DNA of 64,000 nucleotides from Thermohalobaculum sp039184865 (GTDB lineage: Bacteria > Pseudomonadota > Alphaproteobacteria > Rhodobacterales > Rhodobacteraceae): NCBI GenBank assembly GCA_039184865.1, contig JBCDAV010000001.1, positions 227,241 to 291,240 on the forward strand, read 5' to 3'. A model generated the notes under the pieces. The model ran no database searches. It was not told the DNA's origin and was given only the letters and a program-made list of their open reading frames with translations. Numbering within the stretch: position 1 is the stretch's first letter; each line of letters begins with the position of its first letter. Shown here piece by piece: positions 16,832-25,577 of this stretch. A program made the translations under genes and the position numbers.

Positions 16832-17575
16832 ATGACGCGGGGGGAATTTCGCAAGCAGTTCAAGGTGCTCGGGCCGGCGGTTCTGCCAGTCATTCATGTG
16901 CTCGACGCAGAGCAGACCGACCGCAACATCAGGGTGCTGATCCGCGCGGGCGCAGCCGGGTGCTTTCTGATCAATCACGACTTCGGTGTACCGGAGTTCC
17001 TGCCGATCCTGCGGGAGGTTCGCGCCACGTGGCCCGACCTCTGGATGGGCGTGAATTTTCTCGCTGTGACCGGGCGCGATGCCTTTCCGGTGCTCGGCGA
17101 TCTGGCGCGGGCCGGGTGCCGTCTCGATGCCTATTGGGCCGACGATGCCAGGGTCGATGAGCACGGTCGGAATTCCGAGGCTGACGAGATCGCGGCCGTC
17201 CGCACGGCAAGCGGATGGCAGGGGCTCTACTTCGGCGGCATCGCGTTCAAGAAACAACGCCCGATCGATCCTGCGCACTGGTGCGATGCAGCGCGTGAGG
17301 CGGCTCCATACATGGACATCGTCACGACGTCCGGCATTGCCACGGGCCACGAGGCCGATCTCACGAAGATCCGGGACTTTCGCTCCGGGATAGGTGACCG
17401 TCCGCTCGCGCTGGCCTCTGGCATCACGCCGGAGAATGCGCGTTCATACGCCGATGTCGATGCGTTCATGGTGGCTACCGGGATCAACGCCCCCGGCGAT
17501 TTCTACAGCATCGATCTGGCACGGCTGGCGGCGCTGATGGATATCACACGGGATCTGGGGGCAGGAGATGGCTGA
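16832..17575 (+). CDS. BtpA/SgcQ-family TIM-barrel protein
   Basis: A 247-residue protein without signal peptide. It reads as a (beta/alpha)8 barrel: LPVIHVLDAEQTDRNI near the N-terminus, GAAGCFLINHDFG, MGVNFLAVTGRDAFP, YMDIVTTSGIATGHEAD and LALASGITPENARSYADVDA toward the C-terminal phosphate-binding-like end. This resembles the BtpA/SgcQ group, whose enzymatic role is poorly known. It overlaps the following phosphoribosyltransferase gene by 8 bp, so the two are co-translated. Context suggests a role in handling a phosphoribosylated intermediate. Confidence 0.7.
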   Translation: MTRGEFRKQFKVLGPAVLPVIHVLDAEQTDRNIRVLIRAGAAGCFLINHDFGVPEFLPILREVRATWPDLWMGVNFLAVTGRDAFPVLGDLARAGCRLDAYWADDARVDEHGRNSEADEIAAVRTASGWQGLYFGGIAFKKQRPIDPAHWCDAAREAAPYMDIVTTSGIATGHEADLTKIRDFRSGIGDRPLALASGITPENARSYADVDAFMVATGINAPGDFYSIDLARLAALMDITRDLGAGDG

Positions 17576-18224
17576 CGCGCGCGACAAGGGGCCGAGAGAC
17601 GACCGCTGGTATCTCAGCCTGATGGCACCCAACACCAAGGGTCCGATGTTCGCTTGGCTCGATCCGACCTCGATCTACATCAATGGCGAGGCGTTCCACG
17701 ATCTGTTGGATGATCTTCAGGCCGATCTTGCTGAGATCGAAATCGATGTGGTGGCAGGTCTGGACGCCATGGGGTTCGTTCTCGGCAGCGGCTTGGCGAC
17801 CCGGCTCGGCGTCGGTTTTCTGCCGATCCGCAAGGCGGGAAAGCTCTGCGTCACGACGGACAAAGTTTCTTTCACCAACTATTCCGGCCGCACGCAGGAC
17901 ATGGAGATGCGGCTTCCGGCCTTTGCCGCTGGGACGCGCGTTCTACTGGTCGATCAGTGGATTGAAACCGGCGGCACCATGGAGGGGGCTGTCGAACTGG
18001 TTGAAAGACAGAACGGCCTTGTCGCCGGTCTCGTCGCCATTGCGATCGAGGGAACCGAGCGCGCTCGCGCTCTCTCAGCCCGATTTCCCACCGCATCAGC
18101 GGTCGTCCCAGGTTCGCGCTGGCAGACGGAATGCGACGCGCAACGGCTGTCGAGCTTCGCGAACTATGATCCGGAAATGGCGTTCCCCAGCGCCGCGAAG
18201 CCGGTCGCTGATCGATCATCGTGA
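17568..18224 (+). CDS. Type I phosphoribosyltransferase, adenine-PRTase-like
   Basis: A 218-residue PRTase. The PRPP-binding loop is VLLVDQWIETGGTM (125-138), the family signature with two acidic-position residues (here Asp-Gln) before the TGGT phosphate turn. Upstream GLDAMGFVLGSGLATRLGVGF and RKAGKL match the PPi loop and basic region of APRT-like enzymes. The second acidic residue of the usual DD/ED pair is Gln130, a deviation that may alter substrate choice. It would attach a base to PRPP. Its pairing with a BtpA protein, a cytosine deaminase homologue and an ABC importer supports base salvage. The ATG lies inside the upstream gene. Confidence 0.78.
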   Translation: MADARDKGPRDDRWYLSLMAPNTKGPMFAWLDPTSIYINGEAFHDLLDDLQADLAEIEIDVVAGLDAMGFVLGSGLATRLGVGFLPIRKAGKLCVTTDKVSFTNYSGRTQDMEMRLPAFAAGTRVLLVDQWIETGGTMEGAVELVERQNGLVAGLVAIAIEGTERARALSARFPTASAVVPGSRWQTECDAQRLSSFANYDPEMAFPSAAKPVADRSS

Positions 18225-18286
18225 AAATCACCCGCGATGCACGTGCGATTTCTTGCGTCGCGGCCTCTGGCGACTAAACCTCTCCC

Positions 18287-18922
18287 ATGTTCAAAACGAC
18301 CGACAAATACGAACAATTGATCGAGCTTTACGGTCGAATGGCGCGCGAGGGATACGACACGCGCAAGGGCAAGCGCGTCGACGTCGCCTACTCCGATCAG
18401 GAAGCGCTGCGGTTTCGACAGGAACTCAAGCCGCTATTTGCGGCTCATGGCATTCGCTCCGTGCTCGATTATGGCGGCGGAGGCGGCGACTGGCGCGAAA
18501 AGGAGGTGAAGGAGGGCGGATCACTTTCCTCATATCTTGGAATTGAAGACTACCGCGTCTTCGAACCCGCGCGCGCCGTTGACGATCGCGAACCAGCCGA
18601 TGCGGTCGTCTGTTTCGACGTTCTCGAACACGTTTTTGTCGGCGATATCGGCTACGTCCTGAACGATGTCTTCGCCCACGCGCAGCGGCTTGTCGTGATC
18701 AATGTCGCTGGCTATCAGGCCAATGCACTGCTCCCGACCGGGGAAAACGCCCATATCAGCCTCCGCCCGGCGCAATGGTGGAAGGGTGCAGTGGATCTGG
18801 TCGCGTCCGCCTGGCCGGATGTCACCGTCGCGCTTTACTTCTCGTCGTCCTATTCGCAGGTCCACAGGTTCGAACCGGTCCGGTTCAGCGATGTGAACGC
18901 GGCCGCCGGTTTCGTGCGATAG
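18287..18922 (+). CDS. SAM-dependent methyltransferase, class I
   Basis: A 211-residue methyltransferase. Motif I is VLDYGGGGGDWREK (59-72) and the post-motif acidic strand is ADAVVCFDVLEHVFVGD (104-120), typical of the UbiE/Methyltransf_11-23 group. There is no clear ribosome site before the ATG at 18287, so the start is less certain. It is followed after 4 bp by the phosphorylase gene. Substrate unknown; it could act on a small carboxylic acid or on a nucleoside-derived product. Confidence 0.78.
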   Translation: MFKTTDKYEQLIELYGRMAREGYDTRKGKRVDVAYSDQEALRFRQELKPLFAAHGIRSVLDYGGGGGDWREKEVKEGGSLSSYLGIEDYRVFEPARAVDDREPADAVVCFDVLEHVFVGDIGYVLNDVFAHAQRLVVINVAGYQANALLPTGENAHISLRPAQWWKGAVDLVASAWPDVTVALYFSSSYSQVHRFEPVRFSDVNAAAGFVR

Positions 18923-18926
18923 GCAA

Positions 18927-19598
18927 ATGCAGCTCGGCGTTATCTGCGGGATGGAGGCCGAGGCGCGCGCTCTCGGCAGCTTGCGCGGCGATCCCCGCGT
19001 GAGCGTTGGAATATCGGCGGCAAGGCCGGACCGGGCGACCGAAATGGCAGAAGAGATGGCGGGCTCCGGCGTGGCGGCCCTGGTCTCATGGGGTATCGCG
19101 GGAGGTCTGGATCCGGCACTTCCATCCGGGTCGCTGATCGTCCCGGACACCGTGATTGACAGCGACGGAGCACATCTCCCGCTTGCCGGTCTCCGCCCTC
19201 TGGACCGCACCAGGGAGAGCGCGATTGCCGGAAGCGACCGGATCGTTACGACGCCCGAGGACAAGTCGGTGCTGCACAGAGCGACCGGTGCCGTCGCTGT
19301 CGACATGGAATCGCATCGGATCGCCCGGGTCGCGCAAGCGGCCGGGATCCCCTGCCTCGCGATCCGGGCAGTCTCGGACACCGCAGCCCGGTCGTTGCCA
19401 CCGGGCACGGCGTCAGCGCTCGATGCGCGCGGACGGCCGCGTGTCTTTCACGTCATCCTTGGGCTCGCACGGGCGCCATACCGGCTCGGTGCGTTGCTTT
19501 CCGCCAAGCGGGATCTCGACACGGCATTGGCCACATTGTCCACGCTCGGCGTCGAACTTCTTCTGGAAGTTGTCGATGCACTCGAAGCAACGCGGTGA
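18927..19598 (+). CDS. Nucleoside phosphorylase, HpnG-like
   Basis: A 223-residue PNP/UDP phosphorylase-fold protein starting MQLGVICGMEAEARAL. VSWGIAGGLDPALPSGSLIV and VAVDMESHRIARVAQAAGI are the family nucleoside-binding elements, with the catalytic acid region in RAVSDTAARSLPPG. The arrangement resembles HpnG, which cleaves adenosylhopane, but no squalene/hopene synthesis genes occur here. A methylthioadenosine or other nucleoside phosphorylase role is equally possible. It sits with a PRTase and deaminase, consistent with nucleoside breakdown. Confidence 0.72.
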   Translation: MQLGVICGMEAEARALGSLRGDPRVSVGISAARPDRATEMAEEMAGSGVAALVSWGIAGGLDPALPSGSLIVPDTVIDSDGAHLPLAGLRPLDRTRESAIAGSDRIVTTPEDKSVLHRATGAVAVDMESHRIARVAQAAGIPCLAIRAVSDTAARSLPPGTASALDARGRPRVFHVILGLARAPYRLGALLSAKRDLDTALATLSTLGVELLLEVVDALEATR

Positions 19599-19845
19599 AG
19601 AGACTGAGAATCGGCGGTTTGTTAACCTTGATGCGGGTTCGAAAAGTGGCGAAAAAGTGGCAGTTCGTCTTGCTTAGGTCACGGCGCCGCGCGTGCATAG
19701 GGGGCACATTTCCCGCATTACGCGACATGAGACTGAAAATTTACAGTTTCGCTCCAGAATCCTCTGGCGTTTTTGTAGGCCTTGCCCGAAAATTTCTGCG
19801 TGGGAAGGGGAATTTGATGCACCGGGACGGGGAGCGCCCGCTACG

Positions 19846-20829
19846 ATGAGCATGGACGAACGCGATTTCTTTGAATCGGTTGTTGATCCGAGTACCGAGC
19901 GGATCGGCCTTTTTGGTATGGCCCACGACATCACCTTTGACGGTCGAAACTTTATCGTCCTCCACAAGGTGTCCAAAAACGTTCTGACCGAATTCGATCA
20001 GCGTCTGTCACGGTATCTCGCGGCGGTCCACGGTGTCGGTCTGCCGATGGCGGCGGTAGAGACGCGGATCCGCGACGTCTCGAGCGGGCGGAGCTGGACG
20101 CCTTATCCAATGCGTCATCTCGAGTCGACGCCGGATGCTTTGGCGCTGGCGGCACAACTGGCGCTCGGGCCAGAACCACAGATGCGGGTGCGCATGGGCG
20201 CATGGATGTCCGAAGACGGCAATCTCGATCAGGAACGCCTGGTGACGACGGACACGGTCGCCTCGCTCGAAAAGGCGCTGTCGGTCTGCCGGACGATCGG
20301 GACCCCGGATTTCCTCGAGATCTCCGGTGACTATGATCGCGTGCTGGTCCGCCCGACCGGCTCCAAGCTCGACGTCATGGTGATGGATCTTTCGCGCGGC
20401 ACCGTTTCGGTGCCGACAACCACCGAGTTTGCCGGTACGGCGTATCAGGGCCCCCTCTGGGACTTTGAGAATGCGCTGCGCCAAAATGCAGCCGTCGCAA
20501 ATTTCGTCGCCAAGGCCCGCCATGCCGTGGCGAGCAAGAAGGAAGAGGCGATCCTGGACTTCCGCGAACTGGCCGAAGAACGCATCCATGAATTCGACGC
20601 GGCGCTTGCCGGACGGCCTCTCGTCGGTTACCGGATGGGTGGCGCATCGACCCTTATCGCGCGTCTTCAGAAAGGCCTCGGTGCATCTCTCCTCGGTCTT
20701 TCGGAAGCCGCACAGATCACCGCGCTCGACTGGGCTGAGAAAGTCGATCTGACCGACCTTCAACAGATCGAAACGCACGGACCGGGTGACGATCCGCGGC
20801 TGCCGCCGGGACCTCGGCTCGTAAGCTGA
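19846..20829 (+). CDS. Unrecognised 327-residue protein
   Basis: The protein begins MSMDERDFFESVVDPSTERI; a second ATG two codons later is also possible. GGGGAG lies upstream. It has no signal peptide and no long hydrophobic helix, so it is probably cytoplasmic. It looks alpha/beta with repeated acidic-hydrophobic stretches (LSVCRTIGTPDFLEISGDYD, then RVLVRPTGSKLDVMVMDLS) and ends in a proline-rich tail DDPRLPPGPRLVS. I do not recognise a family. A 247-bp gap separates it from the phosphorylase gene, so it probably has its own promoter. Codon use is like the neighbours and the frame is uninterrupted, supporting a real gene. Confidence 0.72.
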   Translation: MSMDERDFFESVVDPSTERIGLFGMAHDITFDGRNFIVLHKVSKNVLTEFDQRLSRYLAAVHGVGLPMAAVETRIRDVSSGRSWTPYPMRHLESTPDALALAAQLALGPEPQMRVRMGAWMSEDGNLDQERLVTTDTVASLEKALSVCRTIGTPDFLEISGDYDRVLVRPTGSKLDVMVMDLSRGTVSVPTTTEFAGTAYQGPLWDFENALRQNAAVANFVAKARHAVASKKEEAILDFRELAEERIHEFDAALAGRPLVGYRMGGASTLIARLQKGLGASLLGLSEAAQITALDWAEKVDLTDLQQIETHGPGDDPRLPPGPRLVS

Positions 20830-20838
20830 TGTGCCTCT

Positions 20839-20864
20839 ATCCCCGGCATGATCATGTCGGGGAT
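20839..20864. terminator. Hairpin after the unrecognised gene
   Basis: ATCCCCGGCATGA pairs with TCATGTCGGGGAT with one G-U wobble and almost no loop, just after the stop at 20829. No T-run follows on the plus strand, so it is at best a weak or Rho-assisted terminator, or an mRNA stabiliser, before the acyl-CoA gene cluster. Confidence 0.4.
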
Positions 20865-20942
20865 GCTGGGCCCGGTTCCAATCGCCTGCTGCGCCGCTAG
20901 AGTGCTCGCCGAGCGCGGCGCACGGCGGAGCGGAGGTCCACG

Positions 20943-22439
20943 ATGAAACCAGCAGATGCGTCCGACTATGTTGTCGGAGTCGCCGGGTGCGGCGCGATGG
21001 GGCAGGGCATTGCTCAGGTTTCCGTGCAGGGCGGCATGCGCACGCTCCTGTTCGATGCGCGCGAGAGCGGTGCCGATCACGCCAAGGAACAGATCTCGAA
21101 ACGTCTGATGCGGCTGGCCGAAAAGGGTCGCATGGGCGAGGCCGAGGCGCAGGCCGCCGCGGACCTGCTGATCCCGTGCGGTGGCATCGAAGACCTCGGC
21201 GAGGCGGATTGCATAGTCGAGGCCGTCTTCGAAGATCTCGATGTAAAGCATTCCCTGTTCGGCGAACTAGAGGGCGTCGTCCGGCCTGATGCCATCCTGG
21301 CCTCGAACACGTCCTCGATCCCGTTGGCCTCGATTGCGCGCGTCTGCGAACACCGTGACCGGATCGCCGGACTGCACTTCTTCAATCCCGTCCCGTTGAT
21401 GAAACTGGTCGAGGTGATCCGCGCTGCCGAGACCTCGGACGAGACCATTGCTGTTCTGATGGACCTCGGGCGTCGGATGACTCGCACGCCGGTCGAGGTG
21501 AAGGACTCTCCCGGTTTTCTCGTGAACATGGGCGGGCGCGCCTACACGACCGAGGCCCTGCGCATCGTCCACGAGGGCGTTGCGACGCCAGCACAGGTCG
21601 ATGCGATCATGCGCGATTGCTGGGGTTTCCGCATGGGGCCGTTCGAGCTGATGGACCTCACGGGGATCGACGTGAATTACCCGGTCAGTCAGATCGTCTA
21701 CAACGGCTATAATCAGGACCCCCGGATCAAGACCGCGGCGAACCACATGGCGATGTTCGACGCAGGCATGTTCGGGCGCAAGACCGGGCGCGGGTGGTAC
21801 CGGTACGAGGACGGACAGCCGCTCGAGCGACCGTCGCCCGATTTCGTCACGGATGCCGCGCCCATTTCGAAGGTTCGCGTTGCCGGACCGAACCCCGATC
21901 TCAAGGCGTTCTGCGAACACGTCGGCCTGTCGATCGGCGACGACGGCCCGATCCTGGCCGCGCCGACAGGGCTGGACGCGACCTCGGTGATCTCTCAGAC
22001 CGGCGCCGACCCCAAGCATTTCATGGCAATCGACCTGAGCGGCAATATCGCGAAACGCGTCACGGTCATGACGGCGCCGGGTGCCGACCGGTCGGCGCTT
22101 TCGGGCGTCGCGGCCGCGATCGCGGCTTCGGGGCGTCCGGTCTCGTGGATCAGCGACTCGCCGGGCTTCGTCGGTCCGCGCATGGCGGCGATGGTTGCAA
22201 ATCTGGGCTGCTACATGGCCGAGATCGGTCTGGCGTCTCCGGAAGACATCGACACGGCCATGGAACTCGGGCTGAACTATCCGCGCGGCTCGATTGCCCT
22301 GGCTGACGTGATGGGCGTCGAGACGTGCCTGGCGACCCTCAACCTGTTGCAGCAGATCACCGGCGAGGACCGCTATCGCCCGACGATGTGGCTGAAGCGG
22401 CGCGCGATGCTCGGCCTGCCGATCCACACGCCGAACTGA
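20943..22439 (+). CDS. 3-hydroxyacyl-CoA dehydrogenase (PaaH/FadB-like)
   Basis: A 498-residue NAD-dependent dehydrogenase. The Rossmann start is VVGVAGCGAMGQGIAQV; ASNTSSIPLASIA and HFFNPVPLMKLVEVI are the classical HAD motifs, with the catalytic His in the latter. Two C-terminal 3HCDH domains follow (from about 185 and 405), giving the long PaaH form. It oxidises 3-hydroxyacyl-CoA to 3-oxoacyl-CoA. It starts after GCGGAGG and heads a same-strand run of eight genes to 30839, so it is probably one step of a dedicated acyl-CoA pathway. Confidence 0.93.
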   Translation: MKPADASDYVVGVAGCGAMGQGIAQVSVQGGMRTLLFDARESGADHAKEQISKRLMRLAEKGRMGEAEAQAAADLLIPCGGIEDLGEADCIVEAVFEDLDVKHSLFGELEGVVRPDAILASNTSSIPLASIARVCEHRDRIAGLHFFNPVPLMKLVEVIRAAETSDETIAVLMDLGRRMTRTPVEVKDSPGFLVNMGGRAYTTEALRIVHEGVATPAQVDAIMRDCWGFRMGPFELMDLTGIDVNYPVSQIVYNGYNQDPRIKTAANHMAMFDAGMFGRKTGRGWYRYEDGQPLERPSPDFVTDAAPISKVRVAGPNPDLKAFCEHVGLSIGDDGPILAAPTGLDATSVISQTGADPKHFMAIDLSGNIAKRVTVMTAPGADRSALSGVAAAIAASGRPVSWISDSPGFVGPRMAAMVANLGCYMAEIGLASPEDIDTAMELGLNYPRGSIALADVMGVETCLATLNLLQQITGEDRYRPTMWLKRRAMLGLPIHTPN

Positions 22440-22451
22440 GGAGGGCCCGAG

Positions 22452-23477
22452 ATGCGCTGGACCAACAGGCCCGAGGGCTCGAACTGGGGCGATTTCGGCC
22501 CGGACGATCAGGTCGGACGGCTCAACTGGCTCGGGCCAGAACAGGTGAAGAAGGGCGTCGCCGAAGTGCGCGAAGGCCGGACGTTCTGCCTCTCGATGCC
22601 GCTCGATCTGCCGGGCGGCAACGTCCTGCATCCCGCGCGCCATCCACCGCAGCGCTATGCCACGCACATGGAAGGCAAGGACCGCTTCCTGCTGCCGATG
22701 GCCGAGGCCTTCGATCCGGACTACACCGATGTCGTGAACGACGACCGCGTGATGATCACGATGCAGTACTCGACCCAATGGGACGCACTTGCACATGTCG
22801 GCGGGTTGTTCGACGCCGATGGGGACGGAAAGGCCGAGCCGGTGTTCTACAATGGCTGGCGCGGTGGCGAGCATCTGGTGGCCGCACCATGCGACGAGTG
22901 TGGAGACATGACGGCGACCGAGGCGAAGCGGCTCGGGATCCAGACCATGGCCGAAACCTGCGTTCAGGGACGTGCAGTGATGATCGACCTGCATCGCGCC
23001 TTTGGAGACGCGCATGTCGACGTCGATTTCGCGATGTTGTCCGAGGCGATGGCAGCGCAAGAGGTCGTGGTCGAGCAAGGCGACATGGTGATGTTTCACA
23101 CGGGCTGGACCGGCAAGGTGATGGAGATGGACGGCAATCCGACCCACGACGTCCTGCATGGCTCGTGCACCGCACTCGAAGGGCGCGATCCGGCCCTGCA
23201 GGATTGGATCCGCGACTCCGGTCTCGTCGCGCTGATCGCGGACAACTATGCCGTTGAGCGCGCGCCGTCCCGTACCGGCGACGGCAAGCGCGCGATGCTG
23301 CCGATTCACGAGCTATGCCTGTTCAAGCTCGGCATTCCGTTGGCCGAGATCTGGTGGCTGGGCGATCTTGCGGCCTATTTCGCCGAAGCCGGCCGCAACC
23401 GCTGCCTGCTGACTGCCCCGCCGCTACGCCTGCCCGGCGCCGTCGGATCGCCGGTTACGCCAGTGGCCACCGTCTAG
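22452..23477 (+). CDS. Cyclase-family (kynurenine formamidase-like) hydrolase
   Basis: A 341-residue member of the cyclase family of metal hydrolases. The segment MQYSTQWDALAHVGGLF corresponds to the family H-x-G-T-H-x-D metal motif in the longer divergent form common in proteobacteria, and later VVVEQGDMVMFHTGW and IADNYAVE match the conserved C-terminal half. It begins 12 bp after the previous stop with a GAGGAGGG site. Possible reactions are hydrolysis of a ring amide or lactone. Substrate unknown. Confidence 0.82.
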   Translation: MRWTNRPEGSNWGDFGPDDQVGRLNWLGPEQVKKGVAEVREGRTFCLSMPLDLPGGNVLHPARHPPQRYATHMEGKDRFLLPMAEAFDPDYTDVVNDDRVMITMQYSTQWDALAHVGGLFDADGDGKAEPVFYNGWRGGEHLVAAPCDECGDMTATEAKRLGIQTMAETCVQGRAVMIDLHRAFGDAHVDVDFAMLSEAMAAQEVVVEQGDMVMFHTGWTGKVMEMDGNPTHDVLHGSCTALEGRDPALQDWIRDSGLVALIADNYAVERAPSRTGDGKRAMLPIHELCLFKLGIPLAEIWWLGDLAAYFAEAGRNRCLLTAPPLRLPGAVGSPVTPVATV

Positions 23478-23492
23478 GCGGGAAAGATCAAG

Positions 23493-25568
23493 ATGACGAC
23501 CCTCGACCACATTCTCACGCCGCGCCACGTGGCCGTTGTCGGTGCCTCGGACAATCCCTCGCGCATCGGCGGCCGGCCCTTGAACTATTTCCTGCACTAC
23601 GGATTCGAGGGCGAGGTCTATCCCGTCAATCCGAACCGCGATGTGGTCCAGGGCGTGAAGGCGTATCAGACGCTTTCGGACGTGCCCGGGGAAGTCGATT
23701 TCGTGCTCGTCGCCGTGCCCGCGCCTGCCGTGAACGACGTGATCCGCGAGGCCGTCGCGAAGGGCACAAAGACCGTGATGATCTTCTCGTCGGGTTTTGC
23801 CGAGGCGGGTGGGCAGGGCACGGCGTGGCAGTCGGAGATGGCCGAGATCATTCGGGGCACGCACACCCGCGTCGTCGGTCCGAACTGCCTCGGGCTTTTC
23901 AACCATAGGCACCGGTTCTACCCGACCTTCACGTCGTCTCTCGAGTACGCGCCGCCTATCGACGGCAATATCGGCCTCGCCTCGCAATCCGGTGCTTACG
24001 GCTCGCACCTCTACTTCGTAGCCCGGCGCAGCCGGCTCGGGATCAACTACTGGATCACCTCGGGCAACGAGGCGGACGTCCACACCGCCGAAGCGATCCG
24101 CATGATGGCCGAGGCCGACGACGTCTCGACGATCATGGCCTATGTCGAGTCGATCAAGGATGGCGACAGCCTGATCGAAGCTCTCGACATCGCGCGGGCC
24201 AACCGCAAGCCGGTGCTGATCATGAAGGTCGGTCAATCCGAGGTCGGCGCGCACGCGGCGTCTTCGCACACGGCCTCGCTGGCTGGAGAAGACGCGGTCT
24301 ACGACGCGATCCTGCGCGAGGGCGGTGCGCTCCGTTGCGGCTCGACCGAAGAGATGCTCGATGCCGCGATCGCCTTGAAACCGCGGATCTATCCGGCTGG
24401 GAAGAAGATCGGGCTGGTGACGATCTCCGGTGGCGGCGGCGTCCTGATGGCCGATGCCGCCGAGGCATGCGGGCTCGACGTGGCGGCGATGCCGGACGAC
24501 GCCCAGGCCGCGATCAAGGAGGTCGTGCCGTTCGCCGGGCCGCGCAACCCGGTCGATGTCACGGCGCAGTTCTTCAACGATCTCAGCCTGATCGACCGGT
24601 TCACGGCGCTGATGCTCGACAAGGGCGGCTATGACGGCCTCGTCGGCTTCTGGACGACCGTCGCGGCGAACCCGAAGCTCGCCGGGGAATTCATCACCCG
24701 GATCACCGGCGCGCTCGAAGGCCGGGAGAACCTTCTGGCGATCCAGTCGCTGATCGGACCAGAAGACATCGTCAAGCGGTACGAGGCCGCAAACCTTCCG
24801 TGCTTTGAGGATCCCTCGCGCGCCGTGAAGGCCATGGCAGCGGCGATGTTCTTCGGCGAAAGCTTCAACCGCACACTGACCGACAAGCCCGCCGTTCCCG
24901 ATCTGCCTCCCTTGCCGGAGGGTCCGCTCGGCGAGCACGAAGCCAAGGAGATCCTTGCGAAGGCTGGCCTGCCGATGGTCGAGGATGTCCTCGTCAAAAC
25001 CGCCATTCAGGCACACGAGGCGGTCATCGCACTGCACGGACCCGCTGCGATGAAGATCGCCTCTGCCGATATCCAGCACAAGACCGAAGCCGGTGGCGTC
25101 GTCCTGCATGTGACCGAGGATCTGGCCGCGCAGACCTACAATACGATCATGGCGAACGTCTCGCACCACAGCCCGGATGCCCACATCGACGGCGTGCTGG
25201 TCTCGCCGATGGTCACCGGCGGCGTCGAGATGATCCTGGGCGCGAAACTCGATCCGGTGTTCGGCCCGATCGTGATGGCGGGGCTCGGCGGCGTCTTCAC
25301 CGAGGTCTTCGGCGACGTGACCTTCCGAAAGGCGCCGGTCTCCGAGGAGTCGGCGCACGAAATGCTGCACGAATTGAAGGGCATGGAGCTGCTGAAGGGC
25401 GCACGCGGCAATCCGCCAGCCGATATTGACGCCCTTGCCGCGACGTTATCCCGGCTCTCGGTCTTTGCAGCGGCGCACGGCGATGCCATAGAGAGCGTCG
25501 AGATGAATCCGGTCCGCGCCATGCCTGACGGTTGCCTCGCGCTGGACGCCCTGATCGTGAAACGCTGA
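23493..25568 (+). CDS. NDP-forming acyl-CoA ligase (acetate-CoA ligase family)
   Basis: A 691-residue fused enzyme. A CoA-binding Rossmann domain (about 1-130, HVAVVGASDNPSRIGGRPLN) is followed by the succinyl-CoA-ligase-like part with the phospho-histidine loop ASSHTASLAGEDAVYDA. A C-terminal ATP-grasp domain (about 475-691) carries MKIASADIQHKTEAGGV. It makes an acyl-CoA from an acid with NDP release, or the reverse with ATP gain. Gene starts 16 bp after the cyclase stop. The substrate is presumably the acid processed by this cluster. Confidence 0.88.
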   Translation: MTTLDHILTPRHVAVVGASDNPSRIGGRPLNYFLHYGFEGEVYPVNPNRDVVQGVKAYQTLSDVPGEVDFVLVAVPAPAVNDVIREAVAKGTKTVMIFSSGFAEAGGQGTAWQSEMAEIIRGTHTRVVGPNCLGLFNHRHRFYPTFTSSLEYAPPIDGNIGLASQSGAYGSHLYFVARRSRLGINYWITSGNEADVHTAEAIRMMAEADDVSTIMAYVESIKDGDSLIEALDIARANRKPVLIMKVGQSEVGAHAASSHTASLAGEDAVYDAILREGGALRCGSTEEMLDAAIALKPRIYPAGKKIGLVTISGGGGVLMADAAEACGLDVAAMPDDAQAAIKEVVPFAGPRNPVDVTAQFFNDLSLIDRFTALMLDKGGYDGLVGFWTTVAANPKLAGEFITRITGALEGRENLLAIQSLIGPEDIVKRYEAANLPCFEDPSRAVKAMAAAMFFGESFNRTLTDKPAVPDLPPLPEGPLGEHEAKEILAKAGLPMVEDVLVKTAIQAHEAVIALHGPAAMKIASADIQHKTEAGGVVLHVTEDLAAQTYNTIMANVSHHSPDAHIDGVLVSPMVTGGVEMILGAKLDPVFGPIVMAGLGGVFTEVFGDVTFRKAPVSEESAHEMLHELKGMELLKGARGNPPADIDALAATLSRLSVFAAAHGDAIESVEMNPVRAMPDGCLALDALIVKR

Positions 25569-25577
25569 GAGGTCCCC

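Noticed and set aside
19595..19849. 84-codon frame after the phosphorylase gene
   Set aside because: Starts inside the previous gene's stop region, basic and arginine-rich, no ribosome site and no conserved look; treated as non-coding.
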